Part shown: positions 44,061-52,953 of the stretch, in pieces
Layout: every line of letters starts with the position of its first letter
Position numbering within the stretch: the stretch's first letter is position 1
Assembly: GCF_000025965.1 (NCBI RefSeq)
Contig: NC_006513.1
Coordinates: 2,666,001 to 2,730,000 of the forward strand
DNA from: Aromatoleum aromaticum EbN1
Lineage (GTDB): Bacteria > Pseudomonadota > Gammaproteobacteria > Burkholderiales > Rhodocyclaceae
DNA length: 64,000 nucleotides
Direction of reading: 5' to 3'
Notes under the pieces: generated by a model
The model's input: only the letters and a program-made list of their open reading frames with translations
Told to the model about the DNA's origin: nothing
The model's database searches: none
Position numbers and translations under genes: made by a program

Positions 44061-45112
44061 CCTATCTCGCCAAACCGAAACTCCTCAGCGCCGACGCGCC
44101 GAAGAACGCGCTCGGCTACACGCGCCGCGACTACGAAGGCGCCATCTCGACGCTGTGCGCCGGCTGCGGCCACGACTCGATCAGCGCCTCGATCGTGCAG
44201 GCGTGTTTCGACCTCGACATCGAACCGCACAAAGTCGCCAAGCTCTCGGGCATCGGCTGCTCGTCGAAGACGCCCGACTACTTCCTCGGCAACTCGCACG
44301 GCTTCAACAGCGTGCACGGGCGCATGCCCTCGGTGCTCACGGGTGCCGCGCTCGCCAACCGCAACCTGCTGTACCTGGGCGTGTCGGGTGACGGCGACTC
44401 GGCGTCGATCGGCATCGGACAGTTCGCGCACGCGATGCGCCGCGGCGTGAACATGACCTATATCGTCGAGAACAACGGCGTGTATGGCCTCACCAAAGGC
44501 CAGTTCTCGGCGACCGCCGACAAGGGCTCGAAGAGCAAGAAAGGCGTCCTCAACAGCGACAGCCCGATCGACCTCGCCGCGCTCGCGCTGCAGCTCGGCG
44601 CCACGTACGTCGCGCGCAGCTTCTCCGGCGACAAGGAGCAGCTCGTGCCGCTGATCAAAGGGGCGCTGCGCCACAACGGTCCGGCGCTGATCGACGTGCT
44701 GAGCCCGTGCGTGACCTTCAACAACCACAGCGGTTCGACGCGCAGCTACGACTACGTGCGCCAGCACAACGAAGCGGTCAACCGCATTGAAGTGATCCTG
44801 CCGCGCGACCCGATCGAGACGTCGTATCCACCCGGTTCGCTGCGCCGCATCGTGCAGCACGACGGTTCGATCCTGCACCTGCGCAAGCTCGACGTCGACT
44901 ACGACCCGTCGGACCGCATCGGCGCGATCAACCACCTGCAGGAGCGCCAGGCGCTGGGCGAGATCGTCACCGGCCTCCTGTACGTCGACAGCAGCGCGCA
45001 GGACATGCACAGTCACCTCAACACGGTCGAAAAACCGCTGAACCAGCTCGGCGACGCGTATCTGTGCCCGGGCAGCAAGGCGCTCGAAGCGCTGAACGCG
45101 CTGCTCAGGTAA
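44057..45112 (+). CDS. korB: 2-oxoglutarate oxidoreductase, beta (TPP-binding) subunit
   Basis: A 351-residue subunit with the thiamine-diphosphate motif GDGDSASIG...ENNGVYGLTKGQ (GDG to N about 25 residues apart) and the Cys motif LCAGCGHDS with further Cys at GIGCSSKTP for the [4Fe-4S] cluster. Together with korA and korC it forms an oxidoreductase that in Azoarcus regenerates reductant for benzoyl-CoA reductase. Confidence 0.94.
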   Translation: MTYLAKPKLLSADAPKNALGYTRRDYEGAISTLCAGCGHDSISASIVQACFDLDIEPHKVAKLSGIGCSSKTPDYFLGNSHGFNSVHGRMPSVLTGAALANRNLLYLGVSGDGDSASIGIGQFAHAMRRGVNMTYIVENNGVYGLTKGQFSATADKGSKSKKGVLNSDSPIDLAALALQLGATYVARSFSGDKEQLVPLIKGALRHNGPALIDVLSPCVTFNNHSGSTRSYDYVRQHNEAVNRIEVILPRDPIETSYPPGSLRRIVQHDGSILHLRKLDVDYDPSDRIGAINHLQERQALGEIVTGLLYVDSSAQDMHSHLNTVEKPLNQLGDAYLCPGSKALEALNALLR

Positions 45113-45120
45113 GCCACCGG

Positions 45121-45148
45121 CCGCAGCACGCTCCCGGGCGTGCTGCGG
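45121..45148. terminator. 11-bp hairpin between convergent korB and hydrolase genes
   Basis: CCGCAGCACGC (45121-45131) pairs with GCGTGCTGCGG (45138-45148). No T tract follows, so it may work on both strands with Rho or as an mRNA end. Confidence 0.6.
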
Positions 45149-45170
45149 CGCCGCGCAACCCCTGATTCAT

Positions 45171-46277
45171 CTAATTCATCTCGATCCAGCGCCGGCTGCC
45201 GGTCACGAGCTCGTACAGGCGCCAGCCGGTGCCCTCTTCGCCGCCTTCCGCGCGGCCGCACAGGCCGTAGCGGAACGGCGTGTCGCCGCGCCCGGGAATT
45301 TCGAAGCGCAGGTCGCCAAAGCCGGCACAGCGGTTCACCGGCGGGGCGATTTCCGCATGATCGAACACCGGGAACATCGCGAACCAGCGGTAGAAGGCGA
45401 ACTCCTCGGCCGCCCACACTTCCCGCGCAAGTTCTTCGACGTCGCCGCCGCCGAACTTCGGCCGCGTCTCCCATTGCGCGAGCGTCACCGGCTTGTACGG
45501 CGCCGAGAGGCGGCGGATGAAGTGGTCATCCGGCCCCGCTTCCAGCACTTCGCTGCGCCGGGTGTTGAGATGCGCGTAGTGATAGCGCGCGCCATCGAAC
45601 ACGATCGCCGTCCAGTTGAACGGTGAGGCCGGACGTGGGGCCGCGTCGACGACCACCGGCTCGATTTCGTGCTCGGCCGCATAGGCGCGAGCCGCCTCGA
45701 TCGCTTCGCCGCGCCCGACCGCTCCGATGCCGATCCAGCCAGTGACGAGCGCCAGCGCGACTGCGGCAGGCACTTTGCTGCGGCGCCAGACTATGCTCGC
45801 AGCGAGGCCGGCCACGAGCAATCCGGTCAGCACCAGGTCGATGATGAAGGTCGTGCCCAAGCCGAAGCGGCGATCCGACAGCGGCGCGAAAATCATCGTG
45901 CCGAACTGGGTGATGAGATCGCCGGCGATGTGGATCAGGATCGCCACGCAGGCGATGCCGTAAAACGTGCGCCAGCCCGGCCGCGCGCGGTGATGACGGC
46001 CCGCGAGGGCGGCGAACACCCACGCGAGCAGCATTCCCCACAGCGGAAACAACAACAGCGAATGCGTGACTCCGCGGTGACCGCGCAGGTATGCGATGTC
46101 CGACACGTAGCCGAGGACGAAATCGAGATCCGGGAATGCCGCGGCGGCAGCGCCGGCAGCGACCGGCTGCCATATCGACGGAGCAGGCTTCGCAGCCGGC
46201 GTCGATCCAGGAGAAGGGCGCCGTGCGAGCAAGCGCCCGGCCAGTGCGCCTGACAGAGCGTGGGTCAGGGTATCCAT
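45171..46277 (-). CDS. membrane-bound metal-dependent hydrolase (YdjM/DUF457 family)
   Basis: A 368-residue protein whose first half has membrane helices and the family metal-site motifs: MDTLTHALSGALAGR, FPDLDFVLGY, LRGHRGVTHSLLLFPLWG and IHIAGDLITQFGT, all with His/Asp. The C-terminal 170 residues are soluble (FNWTAIVFDGARYHYAHLNT). Members include YdjM and YfhO-like proteins; the substrate is unknown. Confidence 0.85.
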   Translation of the reverse strand: MDTLTHALSGALAGRLLARRPSPGSTPAAKPAPSIWQPVAAGAAAAAFPDLDFVLGYVSDIAYLRGHRGVTHSLLLFPLWGMLLAWVFAALAGRHHRARPGWRTFYGIACVAILIHIAGDLITQFGTMIFAPLSDRRFGLGTTFIIDLVLTGLLVAGLAASIVWRRSKVPAAVALALVTGWIGIGAVGRGEAIEAARAYAAEHEIEPVVVDAAPRPASPFNWTAIVFDGARYHYAHLNTRRSEVLEAGPDDHFIRRLSAPYKPVTLAQWETRPKFGGGDVEELAREVWAAEEFAFYRWFAMFPVFDHAEIAPPVNRCAGFGDLRFEIPGRGDTPFRYGLCGRAEGGEEGTGWRLYELVTGSRRWIEMN

Positions 46278-46468
46278 ACGGATTCGAGAAGGCGGGGATG
46301 CAACGGTTCATTTTCGCACGGCTCTCCCTGTCGTCGCTCCGGCCTGGAGCCGATGCATCGACCGGGTTGACCTGCATCATCGTACGGTGCCGACGCGCTG
46401 TCTTCGCTGCCGTTGTCGACTACATTTGAAGTGAACCTAAAGCTATTTGTGACCGTGCGGAGGAAATC

Positions 46469-46885
46469 ATGACCAATCGTTGCCTTGACCTGATCGTGAA
46501 GGATCACACTCCTGTAACGCTCGCACCCGCCGATACCCTTCGGCGCGCCTGCGAGGCAATGCGGGAACGTAGCGTCGGTGCGGCGCTCGTCGTGGAGGAA
46601 GGGCGGCTCGCCGGCATTCTGACCGGCAGGGACGTGGTCAGAGCGCTCGCGGAAGGCCATGATCCGGGCACCCCGCTTGTGACGGTGATGACGCCCGACC
46701 CGGACACCATCGCGGGCGAGTGCACCGCGATCGATGCGTTGCGCATGATGAGCGACGGCGGCTATCGCCACCTGCCGATCGTCACTGACGGCACCGTCGT
46801 CGGCGTCGTCTCGCGCGGCGACTTCAAGGGCCTGGAACTGGATCGGCTCGAAGAAGAAACCTGCCTGTGGGAGCGGATCTGCTGA
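46469..46885 (+). CDS. CBS-domain-pair protein
   Basis: A 138-residue protein made only of two CBS motifs (LAPADTLRRACEAMRERSVG with LVVEEGRLAGILTGRDVVRA; then IAGECTAIDALRMMSDGGYR with VTDGTVVGVVSRGDFKGLEL). CGGAGGAAATC precedes the ATG. Probably an adenylate-sensing regulator; target unknown. Confidence 0.9.
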   Translation: MTNRCLDLIVKDHTPVTLAPADTLRRACEAMRERSVGAALVVEEGRLAGILTGRDVVRALAEGHDPGTPLVTVMTPDPDTIAGECTAIDALRMMSDGGYRHLPIVTDGTVVGVVSRGDFKGLELDRLEEETCLWERIC

Positions 46886-47088
46886 AGAATCGCAGCCGGG
46901 GGCCGAAGGGCGCGGCGTCCATTGCCGGCGCCGCTCTGGAGGCTGCGCTTGCGGGGCGGGAACGGAGAGGGTAAAAAGCCGCACGATCGGCGGAAGCATG
47001 CCGCTTCCGTTGTCTTGCGGCTGGCGGGGAGCACGAACGGCGCAGGTCGTACGTGCCCACGTCGTCCGGTTCTCCCCTTCGCGAGTTC

Positions 47089-48096
47089 ATGTCAATCTGG
47101 AAAGAGCGTCTTCTTCGCCTCGTCGGGCTGGTTCAGCGTCACCCGAGAACCCTCGCTCTATTCGGATTCGTCTCCGGCATCGCCAGCTTCGTGCTCGTCG
47201 ACCGGCAGGAGGAGTTTGCCCGCGTCATCCCGCTGCTGATGCTGCTGAGCTGGACGTGGCTGGTGCTGGAAAACACTCTGAGCCGCAGCCTGGCGCGCCG
47301 CTTCGGGCATGAGCTGCCGGCGGGTGTGCTGCGCTACGCGACGCAGATGATCCATCAGGAGAGCCTGTTCTTCGTTCTGCCGTTCTTTTTCGTGACGACC
47401 GCATGGAACAGCGGCCAGGCATTCTTTTCCGCGCTGCTGCTCGGCGCGGCGCTCGTCGCGATCATCGATCCCGTCTATTACAAATGGCTCGCGCCGCGGC
47501 GCTGGACCTACCTCGCGTACCACACGCTGACGTTGTTCGCCGTGCTGCTCACCGCGCTACCGATTCTCTTTCACCTGACGACTCCCGAAAGCTACAAGCT
47601 GGCGATCGTCGTCGCGGTGGTACTGTCATTACCCAGCCTCTCGCGCAACGTGCCGTTCGACGGGTGGGGGCGGTGGGCAGCGCTCGGCGCGTTGTCGCTG
47701 GCGCTGGGCGCGACCGGCTGGCTGGCGCGCTCGTGGATACCTCCGGCGACGTTGTGGCTCACCGATGTCGCCGTTACCGCGAGCCTCGACGACCGCACGC
47801 CGGCCGAGAGCCTGGGGACCGTGACGGACGCACAGCTACGATCGACGGGACTCTTTGCCTACACCGCGATCCGCGCCCCGCGCGGGCTGGACGAGCGGGT
47901 CTACCATGTGTGGCAGCACGATGGAATCGAGGTCGATCGCATCGCGCTCGACATCACGGGCGGTCGGAAAGGAGGCTACCGATCCTGGACGCATAAACGG
48001 AATTTTCCCGATAATGCGGTCGGCCGCTGGCAGGTGCGGGTATTGACGGAGGCGGGCCAGATGATCGGCGCGCTGCGGTTCCGGGTCGTGGACTGA
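47089..48096 (+). CDS. membrane protein with C-terminal DUF2914-like domain
   Basis: About 335 residues with six or seven hydrophobic segments in the first 220, then a periplasmic β-rich domain (RAPRGLDERVYHVWQHDGIE, WTHKRNFPDNAVGRWQVRVL) resembling DUF2914. The ATG at 47089 is preferred; a GTG at 47053 is also in frame. Function unknown. Confidence 0.7.
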   Translation: MSIWKERLLRLVGLVQRHPRTLALFGFVSGIASFVLVDRQEEFARVIPLLMLLSWTWLVLENTLSRSLARRFGHELPAGVLRYATQMIHQESLFFVLPFFFVTTAWNSGQAFFSALLLGAALVAIIDPVYYKWLAPRRWTYLAYHTLTLFAVLLTALPILFHLTTPESYKLAIVVAVVLSLPSLSRNVPFDGWGRWAALGALSLALGATGWLARSWIPPATLWLTDVAVTASLDDRTPAESLGTVTDAQLRSTGLFAYTAIRAPRGLDERVYHVWQHDGIEVDRIALDITGGRKGGYRSWTHKRNFPDNAVGRWQVRVLTEAGQMIGALRFRVVD

Positions 48097-48147
48097 GCCG
48101 GCCGCGTGCCTTTCGCCGCACGCAACAAACTTTCAGGGAGATCGGCG

Positions 48148-48747
48148 ATGCAACAGGGGAGCAGGCGCAGGAGCAGTTTACTGATGGGCGTTGCACTGAT
48201 CGCGACGTTTGCAGCCGGCGCGGCGTTCGCCGACAAGCCGGAATGGGCGGGCGGCGGCAAGCCGGACAAGCAGCAGAACGAGCGGCGCGGCGGCGATGAT
48301 GCACGCGAGCGCCGCAGCGATGATCGGCCGCGGCGCGCTGACGAGCACGAGCGGCGCGGCGACAACGACTACCGCGAGCGGCGCGGCGACGACCGGGTTT
48401 CCCGCCATCGCGACAGCGACCGGCCGCGCGTGGACATCCGTTTCGGCGACCGGGAACGCGTCGTCGTCCGTGAATATTATTCAGAGCGGGTTCGCACCGG
48501 CTCCTGCCCGCCCGGTCTGGCGAAGAAAGGTAACGGCTGCATGCCGCCCGGGCAGGCGAAAAAATGGTCGGTCGGAAGACCGCTGCCGCGAGACGTGGTG
48601 TTTTACGATCTCCCGCCGGCGATCGTCGTCGAACTCGGCGTGCCCCCGCGCGGCCACCGCTACGTGCGAGTGGCGGCCGACATCCTGCTGATTGCAGTTG
48701 GCACCGGCATGGTCGTCGATGCGATCGAGGACCTGGGCCGGATGTAA
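48148..48747 (+). CDS. exported Arg/Asp-rich protein with RcnB/CigR-like C-terminus
   Basis: A 199-residue secreted protein. AGGGAGA precedes the ATG at 48148, and a signal peptide ends near AFADK (about residue 29). The middle (about 40-95) is low complexity, with repeated ERRGD-type units and alternating charge. The C-terminus has CPPGLAKKGNGCMPPGQAKK and a final GHRYVRVAADILLIAVGTGM strand, as in RcnB/CigR-type periplasmic proteins. Role unknown. Confidence 0.75.
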   Translation: MQQGSRRRSSLLMGVALIATFAAGAAFADKPEWAGGGKPDKQQNERRGGDDARERRSDDRPRRADEHERRGDNDYRERRGDDRVSRHRDSDRPRVDIRFGDRERVVVREYYSERVRTGSCPPGLAKKGNGCMPPGQAKKWSVGRPLPRDVVFYDLPPAIVVELGVPPRGHRYVRVAADILLIAVGTGMVVDAIEDLGRM

Positions 48748-48804
48748 AGGCCGGCCGACAATCGACGAAACCCGCAGAGAAACCGCAGACCCACCAGGAC
48801 CGAC

Positions 48805-50013
48805 ATGACAAACACACCGACCAGAACGAACGATTCCGCCCATCCCGCGTGGCACGACGAGACGCGCGTGCTGCACGGCGACGCACATCTCTCCGACGAT
48901 GCCGCGATCGTCGCGCCGATCTACTACACTGCGACCTTCAGGGCGTCCGACGCCCGCGACTTCGCCGAGCGTGCGAACACGCCGCGCCACCCGGGCTTCT
49001 ACACGCGCTACGGCAACCCGACGCACCAGCGCGTCGAGGCCGTGCTGGCTGAGCTCGAAGGCACCGAGTCCGCGCTACTGACCGCCTCGGGCATGGGGGC
49101 GATCAGCACGACCGTGCTGGCGCTGGTCTCGGCGGGCGACCACGTGATCGCGCAGCAGCGCCACTACATGAGCACCGCGAAACTGTTCGACGAAGTGCTG
49201 CCCAAGTTCGGCGTCAGCGTCACGTTCGTCGAGCAGAGCGATCTTGCCGCGATCGAAGCCGCGATCCGGCCGAACACGCGCCTGATGATGTTCGAAACTC
49301 CGGCGAACCCGACGCTGGTGCTGACCGACCTCGAAGCCGTCGCCGCCCTCGGACGCAGCCGCGGCATCCTCACCGTCGCGGACAACACCTTCGCTTCGCC
49401 GCTGAACCAGAAGCCGCACGCACTGGGGATCGACATCGTCGTGCACAGCGCGACCAAGTATCTCGGCGGGCACCACGACCTGATGGCGGGCGCCGTGTGC
49501 TGCTCGGAAGCGCTCGCCGAGCGGATCTGGCGCATGCACGTCACGCTCGGCGCGGTGCTGTCGCCGATGGACGCGTGGCTGCTGTTGCGCGGCCTGCGGA
49601 CCTTGCCGGTGCGCATCGAGCGGATCAACGCGACGGCGCTCGCGTTTGCCGGCTGGCTGGAAGCGCAGCCGCAGGTCGAGCAGGTGTTCTACCCCGGCCT
49701 CGAGAGCCATCCGCAGCACGCGCTGGCAAAAAAGCAGATGAAAGGCTACGGCGCCGTGATTGCGTTCGCGGTCAAGGGCGGATTCGATGCGACCCGGCGA
49801 TTCGTTGCCGCGCTCGAACTCGCAACACACGGCGTGAGCCTCGGCGGCGTCGAGTCGCTGGTCGTGCACACCGCCGCGATGTGGTCCGGCACGATGAACG
49901 AAGCGCAGATGAAAGCCGCCGGCATCGCCCCGAACTTCGTCCGCCTGTCGATCGGCCTCGAGCACCTGGAAGACCTCAAGGCCGATTTCAGCCAGGCGTT
50001 CAATCGGGCGTGA
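48805..50013 (+). CDS. PLP-dependent trans-sulfuration enzyme (cystathionine gamma-synthase/lyase family)
   Basis: A 402-residue Cys/Met-metabolism enzyme with the PLP lysine K218 in VVHSATKYLGGHHD and family segments YTRYGNPTHQRVE, TASGMGAISTTVLAL, FETPANPTLVLTDL, VADNTFASPLNQKP and VHTAAMWSGT. It could be a cystathionine γ-synthase, γ-lyase or methionine γ-lyase; sequence alone does not decide. Stand-alone gene, the last before the low-GC block. Confidence 0.9.
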   Translation: MTNTPTRTNDSAHPAWHDETRVLHGDAHLSDDAAIVAPIYYTATFRASDARDFAERANTPRHPGFYTRYGNPTHQRVEAVLAELEGTESALLTASGMGAISTTVLALVSAGDHVIAQQRHYMSTAKLFDEVLPKFGVSVTFVEQSDLAAIEAAIRPNTRLMMFETPANPTLVLTDLEAVAALGRSRGILTVADNTFASPLNQKPHALGIDIVVHSATKYLGGHHDLMAGAVCCSEALAERIWRMHVTLGAVLSPMDAWLLLRGLRTLPVRIERINATALAFAGWLEAQPQVEQVFYPGLESHPQHALAKKQMKGYGAVIAFAVKGGFDATRRFVAALELATHGVSLGGVESLVVHTAAMWSGTMNEAQMKAAGIAPNFVRLSIGLEHLEDLKADFSQAFNRA

Positions 50014-50487
50014 AGCGGGCGTCGCCGGGCGGAGGTGCGAGTCTGTCGGCGGGGTTGGTTTTGCGGATGCTACTGGTTTCTTTGGTTTTTGGAGCCAGTA
50101 GTACAGAGATTTCCACCGCGTGCGAAAGGCCTTTTGATCGGTAAAGTGACGCAGGTAGGAACGCGAGGGTGATCGGGGCGGACTGGCTATTTGCGCCATG
50201 AGCAAGCCATTCATGAACGACGGCATCGACAGTCAGAATTTGATCCGATGGCGGTTTCTCCCCTAATTGCCAAGCGCACCCGCGCTAGAGCTGACACCGA
50301 GCTCCTGACCCCAAATGCATCGGTACTGCTGCTCCGCAAGGCCTGCAGACTTCGCAACCATCTTGCGGTAATCTCTTCGTTTGTCATAATAAAACCATCG
50401 CTGCGTAGCGGCTTCGTCCAACTAGTCGATGGACCCTACGCGCTACAGCGTGGAACTCAGGGCTAGAGGGAGGTGTTGAGCTAAAGC
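50014..50487. other. 474-bp region at the left edge of the low-GC block
   Basis: No gene is recognised. Base composition falls from GC-rich to AT-richer across this stretch, which marks the left boundary of foreign DNA. It ends with GGAGGT 13 bp before the ATG of the McrB-like gene. The TTTGTCATAATAAA segment near 50390 is a possible promoter. Confidence 0.5.
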
Positions 50488-52950
50488 ATGGATAAATACA
50501 GCGAACGTTGGAAGAAATGGTTCAGCAAGGGACAGTCTCCATCTACCGATGATGTCGGAAACCAACCTGACGCGTCTGCGGTTGCCGTTAATCACGACGA
50601 AAACGTGGCGCTTGAAGCTGAGCATGAAGCCAATCTTATGGGCGAAGAGTCATCCGATGAACTGAAGATGCCCCAATCTTATTCTGGTGAGAATGAATCG
50701 CCAAGGGCGACGTTGGTTGCAGCCGGCGTTTCGGCTACCGACTTGTCTCCAAAGCCCGGCTCAACAAAGCGTTATGAGCATCCGGAGCTGAAAGGTATGT
50801 CCGACGCCGAACTGCTACAGGTACTTAGACAGAGTTGGGGATGTTCGGGAAATAAACTAGAGGTTTGGGGACAATTAACGGTCGCGGGTTTCGCCGACAA
50901 ACAGTTCGTGAAATTGTCAGAAGTGCGCAGCGTGCGGGACAACGCTTTCCTGTCGTATCCCTGTGAGGTAGCACACCCACTCAAAGATCGTGGGATTTAC
51001 ATTCCCTCCACATATGGTTGGGATTTGGTCGAATCAGGGCATAAATTCATCCGCTGCGAACTTGAACTCTCTCCCCATAACCACCGAGAAAAACACGGGA
51101 ACCCCCTTGCGGTTACCGTCAAGCCAGGATCCGCAATCCCGCTGAAAAAGATCCCTGTTTCGATCAGCGAGCAACTGATTTCGACTGAAGATGCCACTCT
51201 AATCAGTGAATTGGTTTACGAACATTATCTGGGGTTGAAAAAGCGGGAACTCGGTGAACTGGAATCGAAGCTAAAAGCTGAAATTGAGACCAATGTCGAG
51301 ACGGCAAAACGGGCCTTAATAGAAGTCCTGAGCGCTCAAAAAGAGGCGCAGGCCGAGATGGCCAAGGCTCGAAATGATCATGTTCAGGTTGAGCAGGAAA
51401 ACGCACGCCTGAAAGAGGCAATCAGCCAACTTCAATATCGCCAGACCGAAGAAGCGGAAAAGCTAGTGTTATTGCAAGCAACACATGAAAAGGCAGAGAA
51501 AAAAATGTCACAATACCTTGAACGCCTGAAGCACTATATTGATGACAAAGCCACCATCCTCAAGCAACTCGAATTTATCGATGCTGAAGAGTTCGAGTTG
51601 CTGTTTGGCGATCGGCGGGACAGCAAGAGAGATGAAGGGCGACTGAGTTTTGGGCAAGACTTGGGAGGCGATTATGCCGTAGGGGTTTCGTATATTCAGG
51701 CCTACCTGCTGGAGCGCGACATCCTCTATCCGCGTCATGTGCTTGAAAATTTCTTTGCACTGCTGCGAACGCATGATCTGATCGTCTTGGCTGGCGACTC
51801 GGGATCAGGAAAAACCAATCTGGTGCAGTCGGTTGCAGCGGCGATTGGAGGGGTGGCCAAGATCATCCCGGTGAAGCCGAACTGGACCAGTTCGGAAGAT
51901 CTACTGGGCTACTACAATCCGCTGGAAAAGAAATATTTGGCCACGCCGTTTCTTGAAGCCCTTATTGAGGCCAATAAAAATCCGGATGTGCCATACCTCA
52001 TCTGCCTGGATGAAATGAATCTTGCCCGGGTGGAATATTACTTTGCTGACTTCCTGTCCAAGTTGGAGCAACGGAATGGTGCGCCCGAGGTTGAGTTGTT
52101 TTCAGACAATGAATCCGCCCATGTTCTGTCCGAACTGAGACAGGTAATGGAGATCATTCGCGGTGCAAAGGACAAGTACCAAAAGGAGGATGTGGTCACC
52201 TTCGTCAAACTGTTACAGGATGAAGAGATCAACGCCGAACTCCGCAGGGCTTTTGGCTTCAGCGATAAAGACTCTCTAATTAAATACCATTCCGATATCA
52301 GACGCATGCTAGCGGGAGTATTAAATACGCCTTCCTCTCTCCGGTTTCCGCCTAATGTGCGCATCATCGGCGCCATCAATATTGATGAAACTACACATTA
52401 CTTGTCGCCCAAGATCCTTGACCGGGCACATGTGATGAAATTCAAAAGCCCTCTATTGACGGATTGGCAGAGCATCATCGATCAGGTGACCAGCTATGGC
52501 TTTGGCGACGTCAGCAAACCGTTGCAAGTGGATTTGGACGATCTGGGGCAACGCGTGCCCTATCCAAAATTCGATCAGGACCATCCATTCTGCCGGCGTT
52601 TTGTTGAATTAAACCGAGAGTATTTTCATCCCATGGGGGTGGAGTTTGGCTTGCGCGCTATTCGGCAGGGGCTGAACTACCTCAACATCTTCTCTGAATT
52701 TAATGACGACGTTGATCTGGCCATCAACAACTTTGTACTGCACAAAGTATTGCCAAAGTTGACGTTTGATGGCAACAAGGAGGCGGCGGGGGTCACCAAG
52801 CTGGATCTCCTGTTTGGCTTGGCGGCGAACCTAAACAACGCCCTTGAACTCGATGAATCGTTGGATGACGAATTCTCAGTCAAAAAGGCATTGCCGTTGA
52901 TTGCCAATAAGGCAAAAGCGAACGATGGCATCGTTAACTACTGGGCGTGA
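50488..52950 (+). CDS. McrB-like AAA+ NTPase with coiled coil (defence motor)
   Basis: An 820-residue protein. Residues 1-95 are polar and disordered; about 96-240 form a β-rich domain of unknown type (KLEVWGQLTVAGFADKQFVK, RGIYIPSTYGWDLVE). Residues about 250-350 are a long charged coiled coil. The AAA+ domain has Walker A GDSGSGKTN (436-444), the McrB-type Walker B LICLDEMNLARVEYYFADFL (504-523), sensor GAINIDETTHYLS (628-640) and R646. McrB-family motors translocate on DNA with a McrC-like nuclease. The nuclease gene follows three bases later. Codon use and GC are unlike the surrounding genome, indicating transfer. Confidence 0.82.
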   Translation: MDKYSERWKKWFSKGQSPSTDDVGNQPDASAVAVNHDENVALEAEHEANLMGEESSDELKMPQSYSGENESPRATLVAAGVSATDLSPKPGSTKRYEHPELKGMSDAELLQVLRQSWGCSGNKLEVWGQLTVAGFADKQFVKLSEVRSVRDNAFLSYPCEVAHPLKDRGIYIPSTYGWDLVESGHKFIRCELELSPHNHREKHGNPLAVTVKPGSAIPLKKIPVSISEQLISTEDATLISELVYEHYLGLKKRELGELESKLKAEIETNVETAKRALIEVLSAQKEAQAEMAKARNDHVQVEQENARLKEAISQLQYRQTEEAEKLVLLQATHEKAEKKMSQYLERLKHYIDDKATILKQLEFIDAEEFELLFGDRRDSKRDEGRLSFGQDLGGDYAVGVSYIQAYLLERDILYPRHVLENFFALLRTHDLIVLAGDSGSGKTNLVQSVAAAIGGVAKIIPVKPNWTSSEDLLGYYNPLEKKYLATPFLEALIEANKNPDVPYLICLDEMNLARVEYYFADFLSKLEQRNGAPEVELFSDNESAHVLSELRQVMEIIRGAKDKYQKEDVVTFVKLLQDEEINAELRRAFGFSDKDSLIKYHSDIRRMLAGVLNTPSSLRFPPNVRIIGAINIDETTHYLSPKILDRAHVMKFKSPLLTDWQSIIDQVTSYGFGDVSKPLQVDLDDLGQRVPYPKFDQDHPFCRRFVELNREYFHPMGVEFGLRAIRQGLNYLNIFSEFNDDVDLAINNFVLHKVLPKLTFDGNKEAAGVTKLDLLFGLAANLNNALELDESLDDEFSVKKALPLIANKAKANDGIVNYWA

Positions 52951-52953
52951 TCC

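Noticed and set aside
48300-48430. CRISPR-like or tandem DNA repeat in the Arg/Asp-rich protein gene
   Set aside because: The repeats are short, imperfect and coding (ERRGD units); there are no spacers. No CRISPR array was seen anywhere in the window.
50014-50487. Small gene before the McrB-like gene
   Set aside because: Short frames here lack ribosome sites and recognisable sequence; treated as non-coding.
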